Source: Magnetospirillum sp. (GTDB lineage Bacteria > Pseudomonadota > Alphaproteobacteria > Rhodospirillales > Magnetospirillaceae). Taken from it: 64,000 nucleotides of DNA. The notes beneath the pieces were generated by a model, which saw nothing but the letters and a program-made list of their open reading frames with translations, did no database searches and was not told the origin of the DNA. Both the position numbers and the translations under genes were made by a program. Positions 7,787 through 17,654 of this stretch are shown here, piece after piece (the first letter of the stretch is position 1; every line of letters starts with the position of its first letter). The stretch spans positions 1 through 64,000 of the forward strand of contig JANQAI010000014.1 of NCBI GenBank assembly GCA_024707145.1, given 5' to 3'.

Positions 7787-8968
7787 ATGGCCGCCACCGC
7801 CAAGATCCTGCTGCTGGGCTCGGGGGAGCTGGGCCGGGAATTCGTGATTTCCGCCAAGCGCCTGGGTGCCCATGTGGTGGCCTGCGACGCCTATGCCGGC
7901 GCGCCGGCCATGCAGGTGGCGGACGAGGCCGAGGTGTTTCCCATGCTGGACGGCGCCGCGCTGAGCGCCGCCATCGAGCGTCACAAGCCCGACTTCATCG
8001 TCCCCGAGGTGGAGGCCATCCGCACCGAGGTGCTGAAGGAGTACGAGGATCGCGGCTTCAACGTGGTCCCCTCGGCGCGCGCCACCATCATGACCATGAA
8101 CCGCGACCGCATCCGCGAGGTGGCCGCCACCGAGTTGGGCCTGCCCACCTCGAAGTACCTCTATGCCGAGACGCTGGAGGAGATGCGCGCCGCCGTCGCC
8201 CGGATCGGCATTCCCTGCGTGGTCAAGCCGGTGATGTCATCGTCCGGCAAGGGCCAGAGCACGGTGCGCGGCGAGGACGCGGTGGACGCCGCCTGGCACT
8301 ACGCCGTCCAGGGCATGCGCGGCGACCGCCAGCGGGTGATTGTCGAGGGCTTCATCCCCTTCGATTACGAGATCACCCTGCTGACCATCCGCACCCGCGA
8401 TGGCGTGGTGTTCTGCGCCCCCATCGGCCACCGGCAGGAGCGCGGCGACTACCAGGAAAGCTGGCAGCCGGCGGCCATGTCCGAGGCTGCGGTAACCGAG
8501 GCCCAGCGTCAGGCCAAGGCGGTGGTGGACAATCTGGGCGGCTATGGCCTGTTCGGTGTCGAGTTCTTCGTCATGGGCGACCAGGTCATCTTCTCGGAAC
8601 TGTCGCCGCGCCCGCACGATACCGGCATGGTGACGCTGATCTCGCAGAACCTGACCGAGTTCGACCTGCATGCCCGCGCCATCCTGGGCCTGCCCATCCC
8701 CGCCATCACCCAGCACGGCCCCAGCGCCTCGGCGGTGATCCTGGCCGACCGCGAATCCGCCGACTTCTCGGTGGCGGGCCTCGTTGAAGCCCTGCTTCCC
8801 TCGACGCCGGGGGTGGAGGTGGACGTCCGCATCTTCAACAAGCCGACCACCCGGCCCTATCGCCGCATGGGCGTGGCCCTGGCGCTGGCCAGGGACAGCG
8901 ATACCGACACCGCCCGCGCGGCCGCCCGCGCGGCGGCGGCCAAGGTGACGCTGACCTACCGCGATTGA
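7787..8968 (+). CDS. purT: Formate-dependent phosphoribosylglycinamide formyltransferase PurT
   Basis: Purine biosynthesis enzyme that formylates GAR using formate and ATP, replacing the folate-dependent PurN reaction. The 393-residue length is normal. ATP-grasp features are visible: LLLGSGELGREFVI at the N-terminus, PVMSSSGKGQS in the nucleotide loop, IVEGFIPFDYEIT and FSELSPRPHDTGMVT. A GGGGAG ribosome binding site precedes ATG 7787. Confidence 0.96.
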   Translation: MAATAKILLLGSGELGREFVISAKRLGAHVVACDAYAGAPAMQVADEAEVFPMLDGAALSAAIERHKPDFIVPEVEAIRTEVLKEYEDRGFNVVPSARATIMTMNRDRIREVAATELGLPTSKYLYAETLEEMRAAVARIGIPCVVKPVMSSSGKGQSTVRGEDAVDAAWHYAVQGMRGDRQRVIVEGFIPFDYEITLLTIRTRDGVVFCAPIGHRQERGDYQESWQPAAMSEAAVTEAQRQAKAVVDNLGGYGLFGVEFFVMGDQVIFSELSPRPHDTGMVTLISQNLTEFDLHARAILGLPIPAITQHGPSASAVILADRESADFSVAGLVEALLPSTPGVEVDVRIFNKPTTRPYRRMGVALALARDSDTDTARAAARAAAAKVTLTYRD

Positions 8969-8979
8969 GGGCCGGCGCC

Positions 8980-9330
8980 ATGAGCCTTGTCATCCACGGC
9001 ATCAAGAACTGCGACACCATGAAGAAGGCCTTCGCCTGGCTGGACGCCCATGGTGTCGCCTACAGCTTCCACGACTACAAGAAGGACGGCGTGAGCCGGA
9101 CCCAGTTGGAACGCTGGTGTGCCCCCCTGGGCTGGGAGAAGGTGCTGAACCGCGCCGGCACCACTTTCCGCAAGCTGCCCGAGGACGCCCGCGTCGATCT
9201 GGACCAACAGGCCGCCATTGCCCTGATGCTGGCCCAGCCGGGCATGATCAAGCGCCCGCTGCTGGAAGGCCCCGGCATCCTGGAACTGGGCTTCAAGCCC
9301 GAGCGCTACGCCGCCCTGTTCGGCGGCTGA
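8980..9330 (+). CDS. Spx/YffB-like ArsC-family protein
   Basis: Thioredoxin-fold protein of 116 residues related to glutaredoxin-type ArsC but in the Spx/YffB branch. The N-terminal motif is GIKNCDTMKKA, so only one active-site Cys (CxxM), and it ends GFKPERYAALF. Those proteins are not proven arsenate reductases. ATG 8980 lies 11 bp after the purT stop, making a likely two-gene unit. It is not part of the ars operon at the window start. Confidence 0.85.
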   Translation: MSLVIHGIKNCDTMKKAFAWLDAHGVAYSFHDYKKDGVSRTQLERWCAPLGWEKVLNRAGTTFRKLPEDARVDLDQQAAIALMLAQPGMIKRPLLEGPGILELGFKPERYAALFGG

Positions 9331-9339
9331 CAGGCTCCC

Positions 9340-10281
9340 TCACAGGCTGGCGGGATTCCAGCCGGCCTCCGGGACCGGCAAAGCCAACCTTTCCTGCACA
9401 AAGTCGATGAAAGCGCGCACCTTGGCCGGCGGCAGGTGGCGCGATGGATAGAGCGCGTAGAGCGGGAAGCTCTCGCCCCGCCAGTCGGGCAGCAGTTCCA
9501 CCAGCGCCCCCTGGCGGAGGAGATGCCGCACGCCGATGGCCTTGACCCGGGCGATGCCGACGCCGTCCAGGCAGGCCCCCAGCATGGTGCCGAACTCGGC
9601 TACCATCAGGCGGCCGCCGATCCTGACCTCGGCCAGTTCGTTGCCGCGCCGGTACTGCCAGGTGTCGATGGGCTGGCCGGTCAAGGAATCCCGCACCCGG
9701 ATGCAGGCGTGGTGGACCAGGTCGGCGGGCGCCGCCGGCCGGCCGCGCGCCGCCACATAAGCGGGCGAGGCGATGGTGATGGCGGGCGTTTCCAGCAGCT
9801 TGCGCGCCACCAGGCTGGATTCCGGCGGCGTGCCGAACCGCACGGCAATGTCGAAGCCCTCGCCCACCAGATCGCCCAACTGGTCCCGCGCTACCAATTC
9901 CAGCGACAGCTCGGGATAGAGCGATAGGAACGCGGCGATGTGGGGGGTAAACAGCAGGCGCGAGAAGAAAGCGTCCACATTGACCCGCAGGCGACCGCGC
10001 ACCGCCACCGCCGATCCCGACGCCACCGTCACCGCATCCTCGATGCCGCTCAGCAGCGGCGCGACCTGGGCATAGAGACGACGCCCCTCGTCGGTTAGGG
10101 TCACCGCCCGGGTGGTGCGGTGGAACAGGCGGATGCCCATCCGCGCCTCGATCCGCGAAACCGCCCGGCTGATGCCCGAGCGCGACAATCCCAGTGCATC
10201 CGCCGCCCGCGCGAAGCTGCCGCTTTCCACGATGGCGGCCAGCACACCCACGTTCGAGATCACCCGTCCATCGAAGGCCAT
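9340..10281 (-). CDS. LysR-family transcriptional regulator
   Basis: A 313-residue regulator with N-terminal helix-turn-helix (FARAADALGLSRSGISRAVSRIEARMG) and a LysR substrate-binding domain of the CrgA/YafC-like branch. ATG 10281 is chosen because GGAGAG lies 5 bp upstream; ATG 10293 is in frame but lacks a ribosome site. It is divergent from the NmrA-like oxidoreductase at 10410, the likely target. Confidence 0.9.
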   Translation of the reverse strand: MAFDGRVISNVGVLAAIVESGSFARAADALGLSRSGISRAVSRIEARMGIRLFHRTTRAVTLTDEGRRLYAQVAPLLSGIEDAVTVASGSAVAVRGRLRVNVDAFFSRLLFTPHIAAFLSLYPELSLELVARDQLGDLVGEGFDIAVRFGTPPESSLVARKLLETPAITIASPAYVAARGRPAAPADLVHHACIRVRDSLTGQPIDTWQYRRGNELAEVRIGGRLMVAEFGTMLGACLDGVGIARVKAIGVRHLLRQGALVELLPDWRGESFPLYALYPSRHLPPAKVRAFIDFVQERLALPVPEAGWNPASL

Positions 10282-10409
10282 GGCGCTCTCCATTGATTTT
10301 GAGTCACCAAAAATATGACTTAATGGCACTCACAGCAACAATGTCACGAGAATTAGAACGAACCTGCGCCGGCACCGACGCATCGCGAATCCCGGAACAG
10401 GAGAGACCC

Positions 10410-11279
10410 ATGTACGCAATCACCGGCATTACCGGCAAAGTCGGCGGCGAATTGGCCCGCGCCCTGCTGGCAGCGGGACAGCCCGTCCGCGCCGTGGTGC
10501 GCGACGCCGATAAGGGCCCCGAATGGGCGGCGCGCGGCTGCCAAGTGACGGTGGCCGAGATGGAGGATGCCGAGGCGTTGGCCCGCGCCTTCACCGGCAC
10601 CACCGCCGCCTTCATCCTGCCGCCCTCGGAATTCGATCCGGCCCCCGGCTATTCCGAGGCGCGAGAGGTGATCGACAGCATCACCCGCGCCCTGCAGACC
10701 GCCCGCCCCGGCCGTGTGCTGTCGCTCTCCACCATCGGCGCCGACGCGGTGCACCACAATCTTCTGACCCAGCGCACCCTGCTGGAGGCGGCGCTACGCC
10801 GCCTCGACCTGCCCGTGACCCTGCTGCGCCCGGCCTGGTTCATGGAGAACGCCGCCTGGGACGTGGCCGCCGCCCGCGACTCCGGCGTGCTGCACAGCTT
10901 CCTGCAACCGGCGGACAAGGCCTTTCCCATGGTCGCCACCCGCGACATCGGCCGGCTGGCGGCGCGGCTGATCCAGGAGGAATGGACTGGCTTGCGGGTG
11001 GTCGAACTGGAAGGGCCGCGCCGCGTGTCGCCCAACGATCTGGCCCAGGCCTTCGCCACCGTGCTCGGCCGGCCGGTGGAGGTGCGGACGATACCACGCG
11101 AGAGCTGGGAGACCCTGTTCCGCGACCAGGGCATGCGCAATCCGGGGCCGCGCGTGCGCATGCTGGACGGCTTCAATGAAGGCTGGATCGAATTCGCCGC
11201 CAACAGCGCCGGCTCGGTCAAGGGGCCGACCGAGCTTGCCGAAGTGATCGCGGCCCTGGTGACCGCCCAAGCCCCTTGA
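10410..11279 (+). CDS. NmrA-like NAD(P)-binding protein
   Basis: Atypical short-chain dehydrogenase of 289 residues. It begins MYAITGITGKVGGELARALL, a variant glycine-rich dinucleotide loop, and continues with LLRPAWFMEN and the YCF39/NmrA-type C-terminal half. Substrate unknown; relatives act as redox sensors or quinone oxidoreductases. Start ATG 10410 has CAGGAGAG six bases upstream. Divergent from a LysR gene that may control it. Confidence 0.85.
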   Translation: MYAITGITGKVGGELARALLAAGQPVRAVVRDADKGPEWAARGCQVTVAEMEDAEALARAFTGTTAAFILPPSEFDPAPGYSEAREVIDSITRALQTARPGRVLSLSTIGADAVHHNLLTQRTLLEAALRRLDLPVTLLRPAWFMENAAWDVAAARDSGVLHSFLQPADKAFPMVATRDIGRLAARLIQEEWTGLRVVELEGPRRVSPNDLAQAFATVLGRPVEVRTIPRESWETLFRDQGMRNPGPRVRMLDGFNEGWIEFAANSAGSVKGPTELAEVIAALVTAQAP

Positions 11280-11302
11280 TCGGCCAGACCACCTGAACAA
11301 AA

Positions 11303-11322
11303 GGGGCGCCTTACGGCGCCCC
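11303..11322. terminator. Bidirectional terminator hairpin
   Basis: GGGGCGCC-TTAC-GGCGCCCC, a perfect 8-bp stem with a four-base loop, between the convergent NmrA-like gene and the RND pump gene. It is preceded by AAAA on one side and followed by a T-containing tract on the other, so it can serve both strands. Confidence 0.7.
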
Positions 11323-11328
11323 CTCATT

Positions 11329-14300
11329 TCATTCCCCTGGCTGCAGCACCGCCTCGCCCTCCATGGAGGAGGCGTGGTGCTGGGTCAGCGGCCGGTTGCC
11401 GGCCAGGGCGCGGATCAGCACGTAGAACACCGGGGTGAGGAAAATGCCGAACGCCGTCACCCCGATCATGCCGGCGAACACGGCCACGCCCATGGCGTGG
11501 CGCATCTCGGAACCGGCGCCGGTGGACAGCACCAGCGGCACCACGCCCATGATGAAGGCCAGCGAGGTCATCAGGATGGGACGCAGTCGCAGGCGCGCCG
11601 CCTCGATGGCGGCCCGGCGGGGGGCATGGCCGGCGAATTCCAGTTCGCGGGCGAATTCCACGATCAGGATGGCGTTCTTGGCCGACAGCCCCACCAGCAC
11701 GATCAGGCCGATCTGGGTGAAGACGTTGTTGTCGCCATGGGTCAGCCAGATGCCGGTCATGGCCGCCAGGATGCTCATGGGCACGATCAGGATGATGGCG
11801 ATGGGCAGCGCCAGGCTTTCGTACTGCGCCGCCAGCACCAGGAACACCAGCAGGATGGCCAGCGGGAAGACGATGACCGAGGAATTGCCGGCGATGATCT
11901 GCTGGTAGGTCAGCTCCGTCCATTCGAAGCTGAAGCCCTTGGGCAAGGTCTGCGCGGCGATGCGCTCCACCGCCGCCTGGGCCTGACCGGAGGAATAGCC
12001 GGGCGCGGCGCCGCCGCTGATGTCGGCGGACAGGAAGCCGTTGTAGCGCATGGCCCGTTCCGGCCCGGCCGCCGGCCGCACGGTGAGCAGCGCCGCCAGC
12101 GGCACCATCTCGCCGGTATTGGAGCGCACCTTCAGCTTGCCGATGTCATCGGCATGGGCGCGGTAGGGCGCGTCGGCCTGCACCCGCACCGAATAGGTGC
12201 GGCCGAACTTGTTGAAGTCGTTGACGTACAGGCTGCCCAGATAGATCTGCAGGGTGTCGAACACGTCGGTCACCGCGACGCCCAGCTGCCGCGCCTTGGT
12301 GCGATCCACGTCGGCATAGAGCTGCGGCACGTTGACCTGGTAGGACGAGAACAAATTGGCCAGTTCGGGCGCCTTGGCGGCCTCGGCCATGAACGCCTTC
12401 ACCGCATGGGCGGTGGCCTCGTAGCCCTGGGACGCCCGGTCCTCGATCTGCAGCTTGAAGCCGCCGGTGGTGCCCAGACCCTGCACCGGGGGCGGCGGGA
12501 ACATCACCACGAAGGCGTCCTGCAGCCCGGCATACTTGGCGTTCAGCCGCTGCGCGATGGCGGCGGCGCTGAGCTCGGGCGTGGTGCGCTGGTCGAAGGG
12601 CTTGAGGCCGGCGAAGACGATGCCGGAATTGGTGGAGTTGGTGAAGCCGTTGATGGACAGGCCGGGAAACGAGATGGCGTGCTCGACGCCCGGATCGTCC
12701 ATGGCGATCTGGCTCATGGTGCGGATCACCTCTTCCGTCCGGTCCAGGGTGGCGCCGTCGGGAAGCTGGGCGAAGCCGATCAGGTACTGCTTGTCCTGCA
12801 TGGGCACGAAGCCGCCCGGCACCACCTGGAACAGGCCGTAGGTGACGCCCACCAGGACCAGGTAGATGCCCATCATCAGGCTCTTGCGGCCGATCACCTT
12901 GCCCAGGCCGGCGCCATAGGCTTCGGCGCCACGGCCGAACAGCCGGTTGAAGCCGCGGAACAGCCAGCCCAGGCCGGCGTCCATCACCCGCGTCAGCCGG
13001 TCCTTGGGGGCGTCGTGCCCCTTGAGCAGCAGTGCGGCCAGGGCCGGCGACAGGGTCAGCGAATTGACCGCCGAGATCACCGTCGAGATGGCGATGGTCA
13101 GGGCGAATTGCTTGTAGAACTGGCCCGACAGGCCGGTGATGAAGGCCAGCGGCACGAACACCGCCACCAGCACCAGAGCGATGGCGACGATGGGCCCCGA
13201 GACTTCCCGCATGGCGCGGTAGGTGGCCTCCTTGGGGGGTCAGGCCGGCCTCGATGTTGCGCTCGACGTTCTCCACCACCACGATGGCGTCGTCCACCAC
13301 GATGCCGATGGCCAGCACCAGGCCGAACAGCGACAGGGCGTTGATGGACACCCCCAGCAGGTGCATGACCGCGAAGGTGCCCACCACCGACACCGGCACC
13401 GCCAGCAGCGGGATGATGGAGGCGCGCCAGGTCTGCAGGAACAGGATGACCACCAGCACCACCAGGGCCACCGCCTCCAGCAGGGTGTGCACCACCGATT
13501 CGATGGAGGCGCGCACGAACTGCGTCGGGTCGTAGACGATGGAATAGTCCACGCCTTCCGGCATGTACTGCTTCAGCTCGGCCATGGTGGCGCGCACGTT
13601 GTCGGAAATCTGGATGGCGTTGGAGCCGGGCGCCTGGAAGATGGGAATGGCCACCGCCGACTTGTTGTCCAGCAGCGAGCGCAGGGCGTATTCCGCCGCC
13701 CCCAGTTCCACCCGGCCGAGGTCGCGCAGCCGCGTCACCGCGCCGCTGGCGTCGGTCTTGACGATGATGTCGCCGAACTCTTCCTCGGATTGCAGGCGTC
13801 CCTGGGCGTTGACCGACATCTGCAGGTCGATGCCGGGCAGGCCGGGCGAGGCGCCGACCACGCCGGCGGCGGCCTGGATGTTCTGCTCGCGGATGGCCTG
13901 GACCACGTCGCCGGCCGACAGACCGCGCTCGGCCACCTTCTGCGGGTCCAGCCACACACGCATGGAATAGTCGCCCGAGCCGAACAACTGCACCTGCCCG
14001 ACACCCTCGATGCGGGCCAGCCGATCCTTGACGTTGAGCACCGCGTAATTGCGCAAGTAAGTCATGTCGTAGCGGTCGTTGGGCGACAGCAGGTGCACCA
14101 CCATGGTCAGGTCGGGCGAGCTTTTGACCGTGGTGATGCCCAGGCTGCGCACCACGTCGGGCAGGCGCGGCTCGGCCTGGGCGACGCGGTTCTGCACCAG
14201 TTGCTGGGCCTTGTCGGGGTCGGTGCCCAGCTTGAAGGTGACGGTCAGCGTCATCAGGCCGTCGGTGGTGGCCTGGCTGCCCATGTAGAGCATGTTCTCG

Positions 14301-14521
14301 ACGCCGTTGATCTGCTCCTCGATGGGCGTCGCCACCGTCTCGGCGATGACCTTGGGATTGGCGCCGGGATACTGGGCGCGCACCACTACGGTGGGCGGCA
14401 CCACCTCGGGATATTCCGAGATGGGCAGCGCCCGCAACGCCAGCAGGCCGGCGACGAAGATCAGGACCGACAGCACGCCGGCGAAGACGGGACGGTCGAT
14501 GAAGAATTTGGACAGGTTCAT
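11329..14521 (-). CDS. RND multidrug efflux transporter, AcrB/MexF type (frameshift in given sequence)
   Basis: Inner-membrane proton-driven pump of the HAE-1 family, about 1063 residues when corrected. The N-terminus NLSKFFIDRPVFAGVLSVLI is typical, and later parts show GIVVDDAIVVVENVERN, PVSVVGTF and the C-terminal RLRPILMTSLAFIMGVVPL. The reading frame breaks at six G on the plus strand (13234-13239): the upstream half reads GLTP and then drifts, and removing one base gives GLTPKEATYRAMREVSGP. It forms an operon with the adaptor and SDR genes under the divergent TetR regulator. Confidence 0.92.
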
Positions 14522-14609
14522 GACGGGCCTCGTCTGGGCATGTCTCTCCCCTCATGCCCGCCGAGGCGGTCATCCAGGAGTCACGGTTGGAATGGTCGTG
14601 CACCCGTGG

Positions 14610-14629
14610 ATCCCCGCTTTCGCGGGGAT
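14610..14629. repeat. Short palindromic intergenic repeat
   Basis: ATCCCCGC-TTTC-GCGGGGAT, a perfect 8-bp stem in the 127-bp gap between adaptor and pump genes. It belongs to the GGATCCCCGC...GGGATGAC type of repeat seen elsewhere in the window, and may tune the relative expression of the two genes. Confidence 0.55.
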
Positions 14630-14648
14630 GACGGTCAGTAATGGACGC

Positions 14649-15851
14649 TCAGCGCTGGGCCAGTTCGGTGCCGCCCTTGGGAGCCATGGACACCTGCTGG
14701 GGCGCCAGCAGGGCGCCGGGGCGGACCCGCTGCAGGCCGTTGACGACGATGCGCTCGCCCGCCTTCAGGCCATCGGTGACCACCCGCAATCCGCCGGCCG
14801 AAGCCCCCAGGGTGACCTCACGGTAGATCGCCGTGTTGTCCTCGCCCACCACCATGACGAACTTCTTGTCCTGGTCGGTGCCCACCGCGCGCTCGCTGAT
14901 CAGCACCACCGGCTGGGACTTCGCCTGGCCCATGCGCAGGCGGGCGAACTGGCCGGGGATCAGGCGGCCGTCCTCGTTGTCGAAGACGGCGCGCACCTGG
15001 ACGGTGCCGCTCTTGGCGTCCACCGCATTGGCGATCATCTGCACCCGGCCGTCCACGTCGGTGTCCCTGCCGCTGGCGCTCATGCGCACCGGGATGCGCT
15101 CCACCTGCTGGGCGCCGTCGCCTTCGCGCACGGCGGTCAGGGCGCGCAGCACCACCTGTTCGTCGGCGTTGAAGCTGGCGTAGATGGGGCTGACCGAATT
15201 CAGCGTGGTCAGCACCGGGGCGCCGGCGCCGGCCGGAACCAGGTTGCCCACGGTGATCTCGGCCTTGCCCACTCGGCCCGACACCGGGGCGCGGATCTGG
15301 GTGTAGCCCAGGTTCAGCCGGGCGGCGTCCAGCGCCGCCTGGGCGGCGCGCACATTGGCCTGGGCCTCGAAATAGGCGTTCGTGCGGCTGTCCAGCTCGC
15401 GCACCGGCATGTTGCCGGAGCCGGTCAGGGCCTGGGCGCGCTCGTATTCCCGCTTGGTGAAGGCGACACGGGCCTGGGACTGGGCCAGTTGGGCCTCGGC
15501 ACGGGCCACCTCGGCGGCGAAGGGCGCCGGGTCGATGGTGACCAGCAGGTCCCCCTTCTTCACCAGCCCACCCTCGCGGAAATGGATGGCCTGCACTTGG
15601 CCGGCGACGCGCGAGCGCACCTCGACCTTTTCCACCGCCTCCAGCCGGCCGGAGAATTCCTCCCACGGCACGATGTCGCGGCTTTCGACGACGGCCACCG
15701 AGACGGGCAGGGCCTGGGGCGCGGCCGCCGCCGCCTCGGTGGCCTGGGCGCTGTGGTCGGACAGACGGGTGGAGACGGCGCCGCCGCCGAGCACCGCTGC
15801 CAGGGCAATGCCTGCCAACCACAGGGCTTTCTTCGATCGCAACGTGTTCAT
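14649..15851 (-). CDS. RND efflux periplasmic adaptor subunit
   Basis: Membrane-fusion protein of 400 residues linking the RND pump to an outer membrane channel. An N-terminal membrane anchor (ALWLAGIALAAVLGGGAV) precedes the lipoyl half-motif REGGLVKKGDLLVTID, a helical hairpin, and the second half YTQIRAPVSGRVGKAEITVG. The sequence fits the MexE/BpeE-like group. No outer membrane factor gene is in the operon. It starts 20 bp after the SDR gene. Confidence 0.94.
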   Translation of the reverse strand: MNTLRSKKALWLAGIALAAVLGGGAVSTRLSDHSAQATEAAAAAPQALPVSVAVVESRDIVPWEEFSGRLEAVEKVEVRSRVAGQVQAIHFREGGLVKKGDLLVTIDPAPFAAEVARAEAQLAQSQARVAFTKREYERAQALTGSGNMPVRELDSRTNAYFEAQANVRAAQAALDAARLNLGYTQIRAPVSGRVGKAEITVGNLVPAGAGAPVLTTLNSVSPIYASFNADEQVVLRALTAVREGDGAQQVERIPVRMSASGRDTDVDGRVQMIANAVDAKSGTVQVRAVFDNEDGRLIPGQFARLRMGQAKSQPVVLISERAVGTDQDKKFVMVVGEDNTAIYREVTLGASAGGLRVVTDGLKAGERIVVNGLQRVRPGALLAPQQVSMAPKGGTELAQR

Positions 15852-15870
15852 GTCGGAATTCCTTCGGGCA

Positions 15871-16620
15871 TCAGGCGGTGACGCCGCCGTCGACGGTCAG
15901 GGTGGTGCCGGTGATGAAGGCCGCCGCCGGGCTGGCCAGGAACACCACCGCAGCGGCGATCTCTTCGGGCGTGGCGAAGCGCCCGAGCGCGTTGCCCACC
16001 AACTGGCCGGCGGCGCCGGGGCCGTCGGCGGGATTCATGTCGGTGGCGGTGGAACCGGGCTGGACCACGTTCACGGTGATCTTGCGCGCAGCCAGATCGC
16101 GGGCGGCGCCCTTGGAATAGCCCACCAGCGCCGCCTTGGTGGCGGCATAGTCGGCCACGCCGGGGAAGCTGGCGCGGGCGGCCAGCACGGAACCCAGGCT
16201 GATGATGCGCCCGCCCTCGCCCATCACCTGGGCGGCGGTGCGGATGGCGGTGACGACGCCGTGCAGGTTGACGGCATAGAGGCGGTCCAGCGCCGCCAGG
16301 TCGGCCGCCGGATCGTCCACCGGCCCCATCACCGCGATGCCGGCGTTGTTGACCAGGATGTCGAGCCGGCCGAAGCGGGCGGCGACGCTCTTGACCAAGC
16401 CGACCACCTGGGACGAATCGCCCTGGTCGGCCTTGAATGCGGCGGCGCGGACGCCAAGTCGTTCCAATTGACCGACCAAGGCGGCGGCCTTGTCGTCGGA
16501 AGAGGCGTAACCGATGGCCACGTCGGCGCCTTCGGCGGCCAGGGCCAGGGCAATGGCGGCCCCGATGCCGCGCGAACCGCCGGTGACCAGGGCGACCTTG
16601 CCGTTCAGGGATTTCGTCAT
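15871..16620 (-). CDS. SDR-family oxidoreductase in the efflux operon
   Basis: Classical short-chain dehydrogenase of 249 residues: cofactor loop TGGSRGIGAAIA, NNAGIA, and catalytic Ser/YxxxK in ISLGSVLAARASFPGVADYAATK. It ends with TGTTLTVDGG. ATG 16620 (MTKSLNGKVAL) is chosen over an upstream in-frame start. It is the first gene of the SDR-adaptor-pump operon; reduction or detoxification of an effluxed carbonyl or quinone is plausible but inferred. Confidence 0.92.
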   Translation of the reverse strand: MTKSLNGKVALVTGGSRGIGAAIALALAAEGADVAIGYASSDDKAAALVGQLERLGVRAAAFKADQGDSSQVVGLVKSVAARFGRLDILVNNAGIAVMGPVDDPAADLAALDRLYAVNLHGVVTAIRTAAQVMGEGGRIISLGSVLAARASFPGVADYAATKAALVGYSKGAARDLAARKITVNVVQPGSTATDMNPADGPGAAGQLVGNALGRFATPEEIAAAVVFLASPAAAFITGTTLTVDGGVTA

Positions 16621-16646
16621 GGGAGGGCTCCATCTCGTCGGTTTTG

Positions 16647-16710
16647 TACCGTGCGGTAAAGATGGAATCCTGGACACCGACCTGTCAATAGATTATTTTA
16701 CCGATAGGTA
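16647..16710. promoter_or_regulatory. Paired TetR operators in divergent promoter
   Basis: Two sites with the form TACC-N4-GGTA, at 16647-16658 (TACCGTGCGGTA) and 16699-16710 (TACCGATAGGTA), lie between the divergent SDR operon and the TetR gene, 52 bp apart. A consensus -35 box TTGACA on the minus strand (16688 to 16683) sits between them and points to the efflux operon. Each site is placed to block one direction. Confidence 0.65.
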
Positions 16711-16731
16711 CATAAATCAAGGAGAACCGTC

Positions 16732-17346
16732 ATGGCGATGGGCCGGCCCCGCGCCTTCTGCGCCGACAAGGCGCTGGACAGGGCGTTGGAGGTATTCTGG
16801 CGCAAGGGTTACGAGGGTGCCTCGCTGACCGAGTTGACCGATGCCATGGGCATCAACCGCCCCAGCCTGTATGCCGCCTTCGGCAACAAGGAAGCCCTGT
16901 TCCGCAAGGCGCTGGACCGTTATGTCACCGAGAAGGCCGCCTACCTGCGCGAGGCGCTGTCCGCCCCCACCGCGCGGGAAGTGTGCGAGCGCCTGCTGCT
17001 GGGCGCGGCCGCCATGCTGACCGATCCCTGCCACCCGGTGGGATGTCTGGCGGTGCGCGGCGCGCTGACCTGCGGCGACGAGGCGGAATCCGTCAAGCGC
17101 GAGATCGCCGAGATCCGCGAGCGTTTCGACACCGATTTCCGCAACCGCCTGGAACGGGGGCTGGAGGACGGCGACCTGCCGTCCGGCACCGACATCGCCG
17201 CGCTGGCGCGCTTCGTCAGCACGGTCATCCAGGGCATGTCCATCCAGGCGGCCTCGGGAGCCACCTGCGAGGATTTGCGCCAAGTGGCGGAAACCGCCCT
17301 GGTGGCCCTGCCCCGCCAGCCCGCCACGGCGGAACCGGCCGAATAG
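16732..17346 (+). CDS. TetR-family repressor of the efflux operon
   Basis: A 204-residue regulator with N-terminal helix-turn-helix (YEGASLTELTDAMGINRPSLYAAFGNKEALF) and a C-terminal ligand domain of the AcrR-like type (MLTDPCHPVGCLAVRGAL). AAGGAGAA lies seven bases before ATG 16732. It is divergent from the SDR-adaptor-pump operon, with two matching palindromes in the gap, so it probably represses both units. Confidence 0.92.
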   Translation: MAMGRPRAFCADKALDRALEVFWRKGYEGASLTELTDAMGINRPSLYAAFGNKEALFRKALDRYVTEKAAYLREALSAPTAREVCERLLLGAAAMLTDPCHPVGCLAVRGALTCGDEAESVKREIAEIRERFDTDFRNRLERGLEDGDLPSGTDIAALARFVSTVIQGMSIQAASGATCEDLRQVAETALVALPRQPATAEPAE

Positions 17347-17347
17347 G

Positions 17348-17533
17348 CTAGCCCCGCCGTCTGGTCATGCGGCGACGGATGTGAGTCAGGGTGTGCTTGA
17401 GTTCGGGGTAGTCCGGCAACAGGCCGTCGGCCAGTTCCAATGCGCGCCGGCAGTCGATGCCTTGGCCCTGCCATTCGTCGCGCAGCATGTGGGCCAGTTC
17501 CTGCCACTGTCTCGCGGCTTGGGGATTTTCCAT
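17348..17533 (-). CDS. Small hypothetical protein, 61 residues
   Basis: Charged helical protein starting MENPQAARQWQELAHMLRDE and ending HIRRRMTRRRG. A strong GGGAGG ribosome site lies seven bases before ATG 17533, which supports translation of this short frame rather than the longer upstream extension. No family recognised. Convergent with the TetR gene, 1 bp between stops. Confidence 0.6.
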   Translation of the reverse strand: MENPQAARQWQELAHMLRDEWQGQGIDCRRALELADGLLPDYPELKHTLTHIRRRMTRRRG

Positions 17534-17654
17534 CGCAGCCTCCCAGCAACGTGGTCCCCCATGAAACCACGACGGCAGCCGGAAAGAGAAGCCAAAGGTG
17601 GTAATACCATCTTTGGCAGTAGATGCCGTGACATCGGTATGACGGGGGAAAACC

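Noticed and set aside
8980..9330. A third arsenate reductase linked to the ars operon
   Set aside because: It has the Spx/YffB single-Cys CxxM form and sits with purT, far from acr3.
11374..13344. Long plus-strand frame (656 codons) opposite the RND pump
   Set aside because: His/Gln/Gly-rich shadow of a clear AcrB-type gene.
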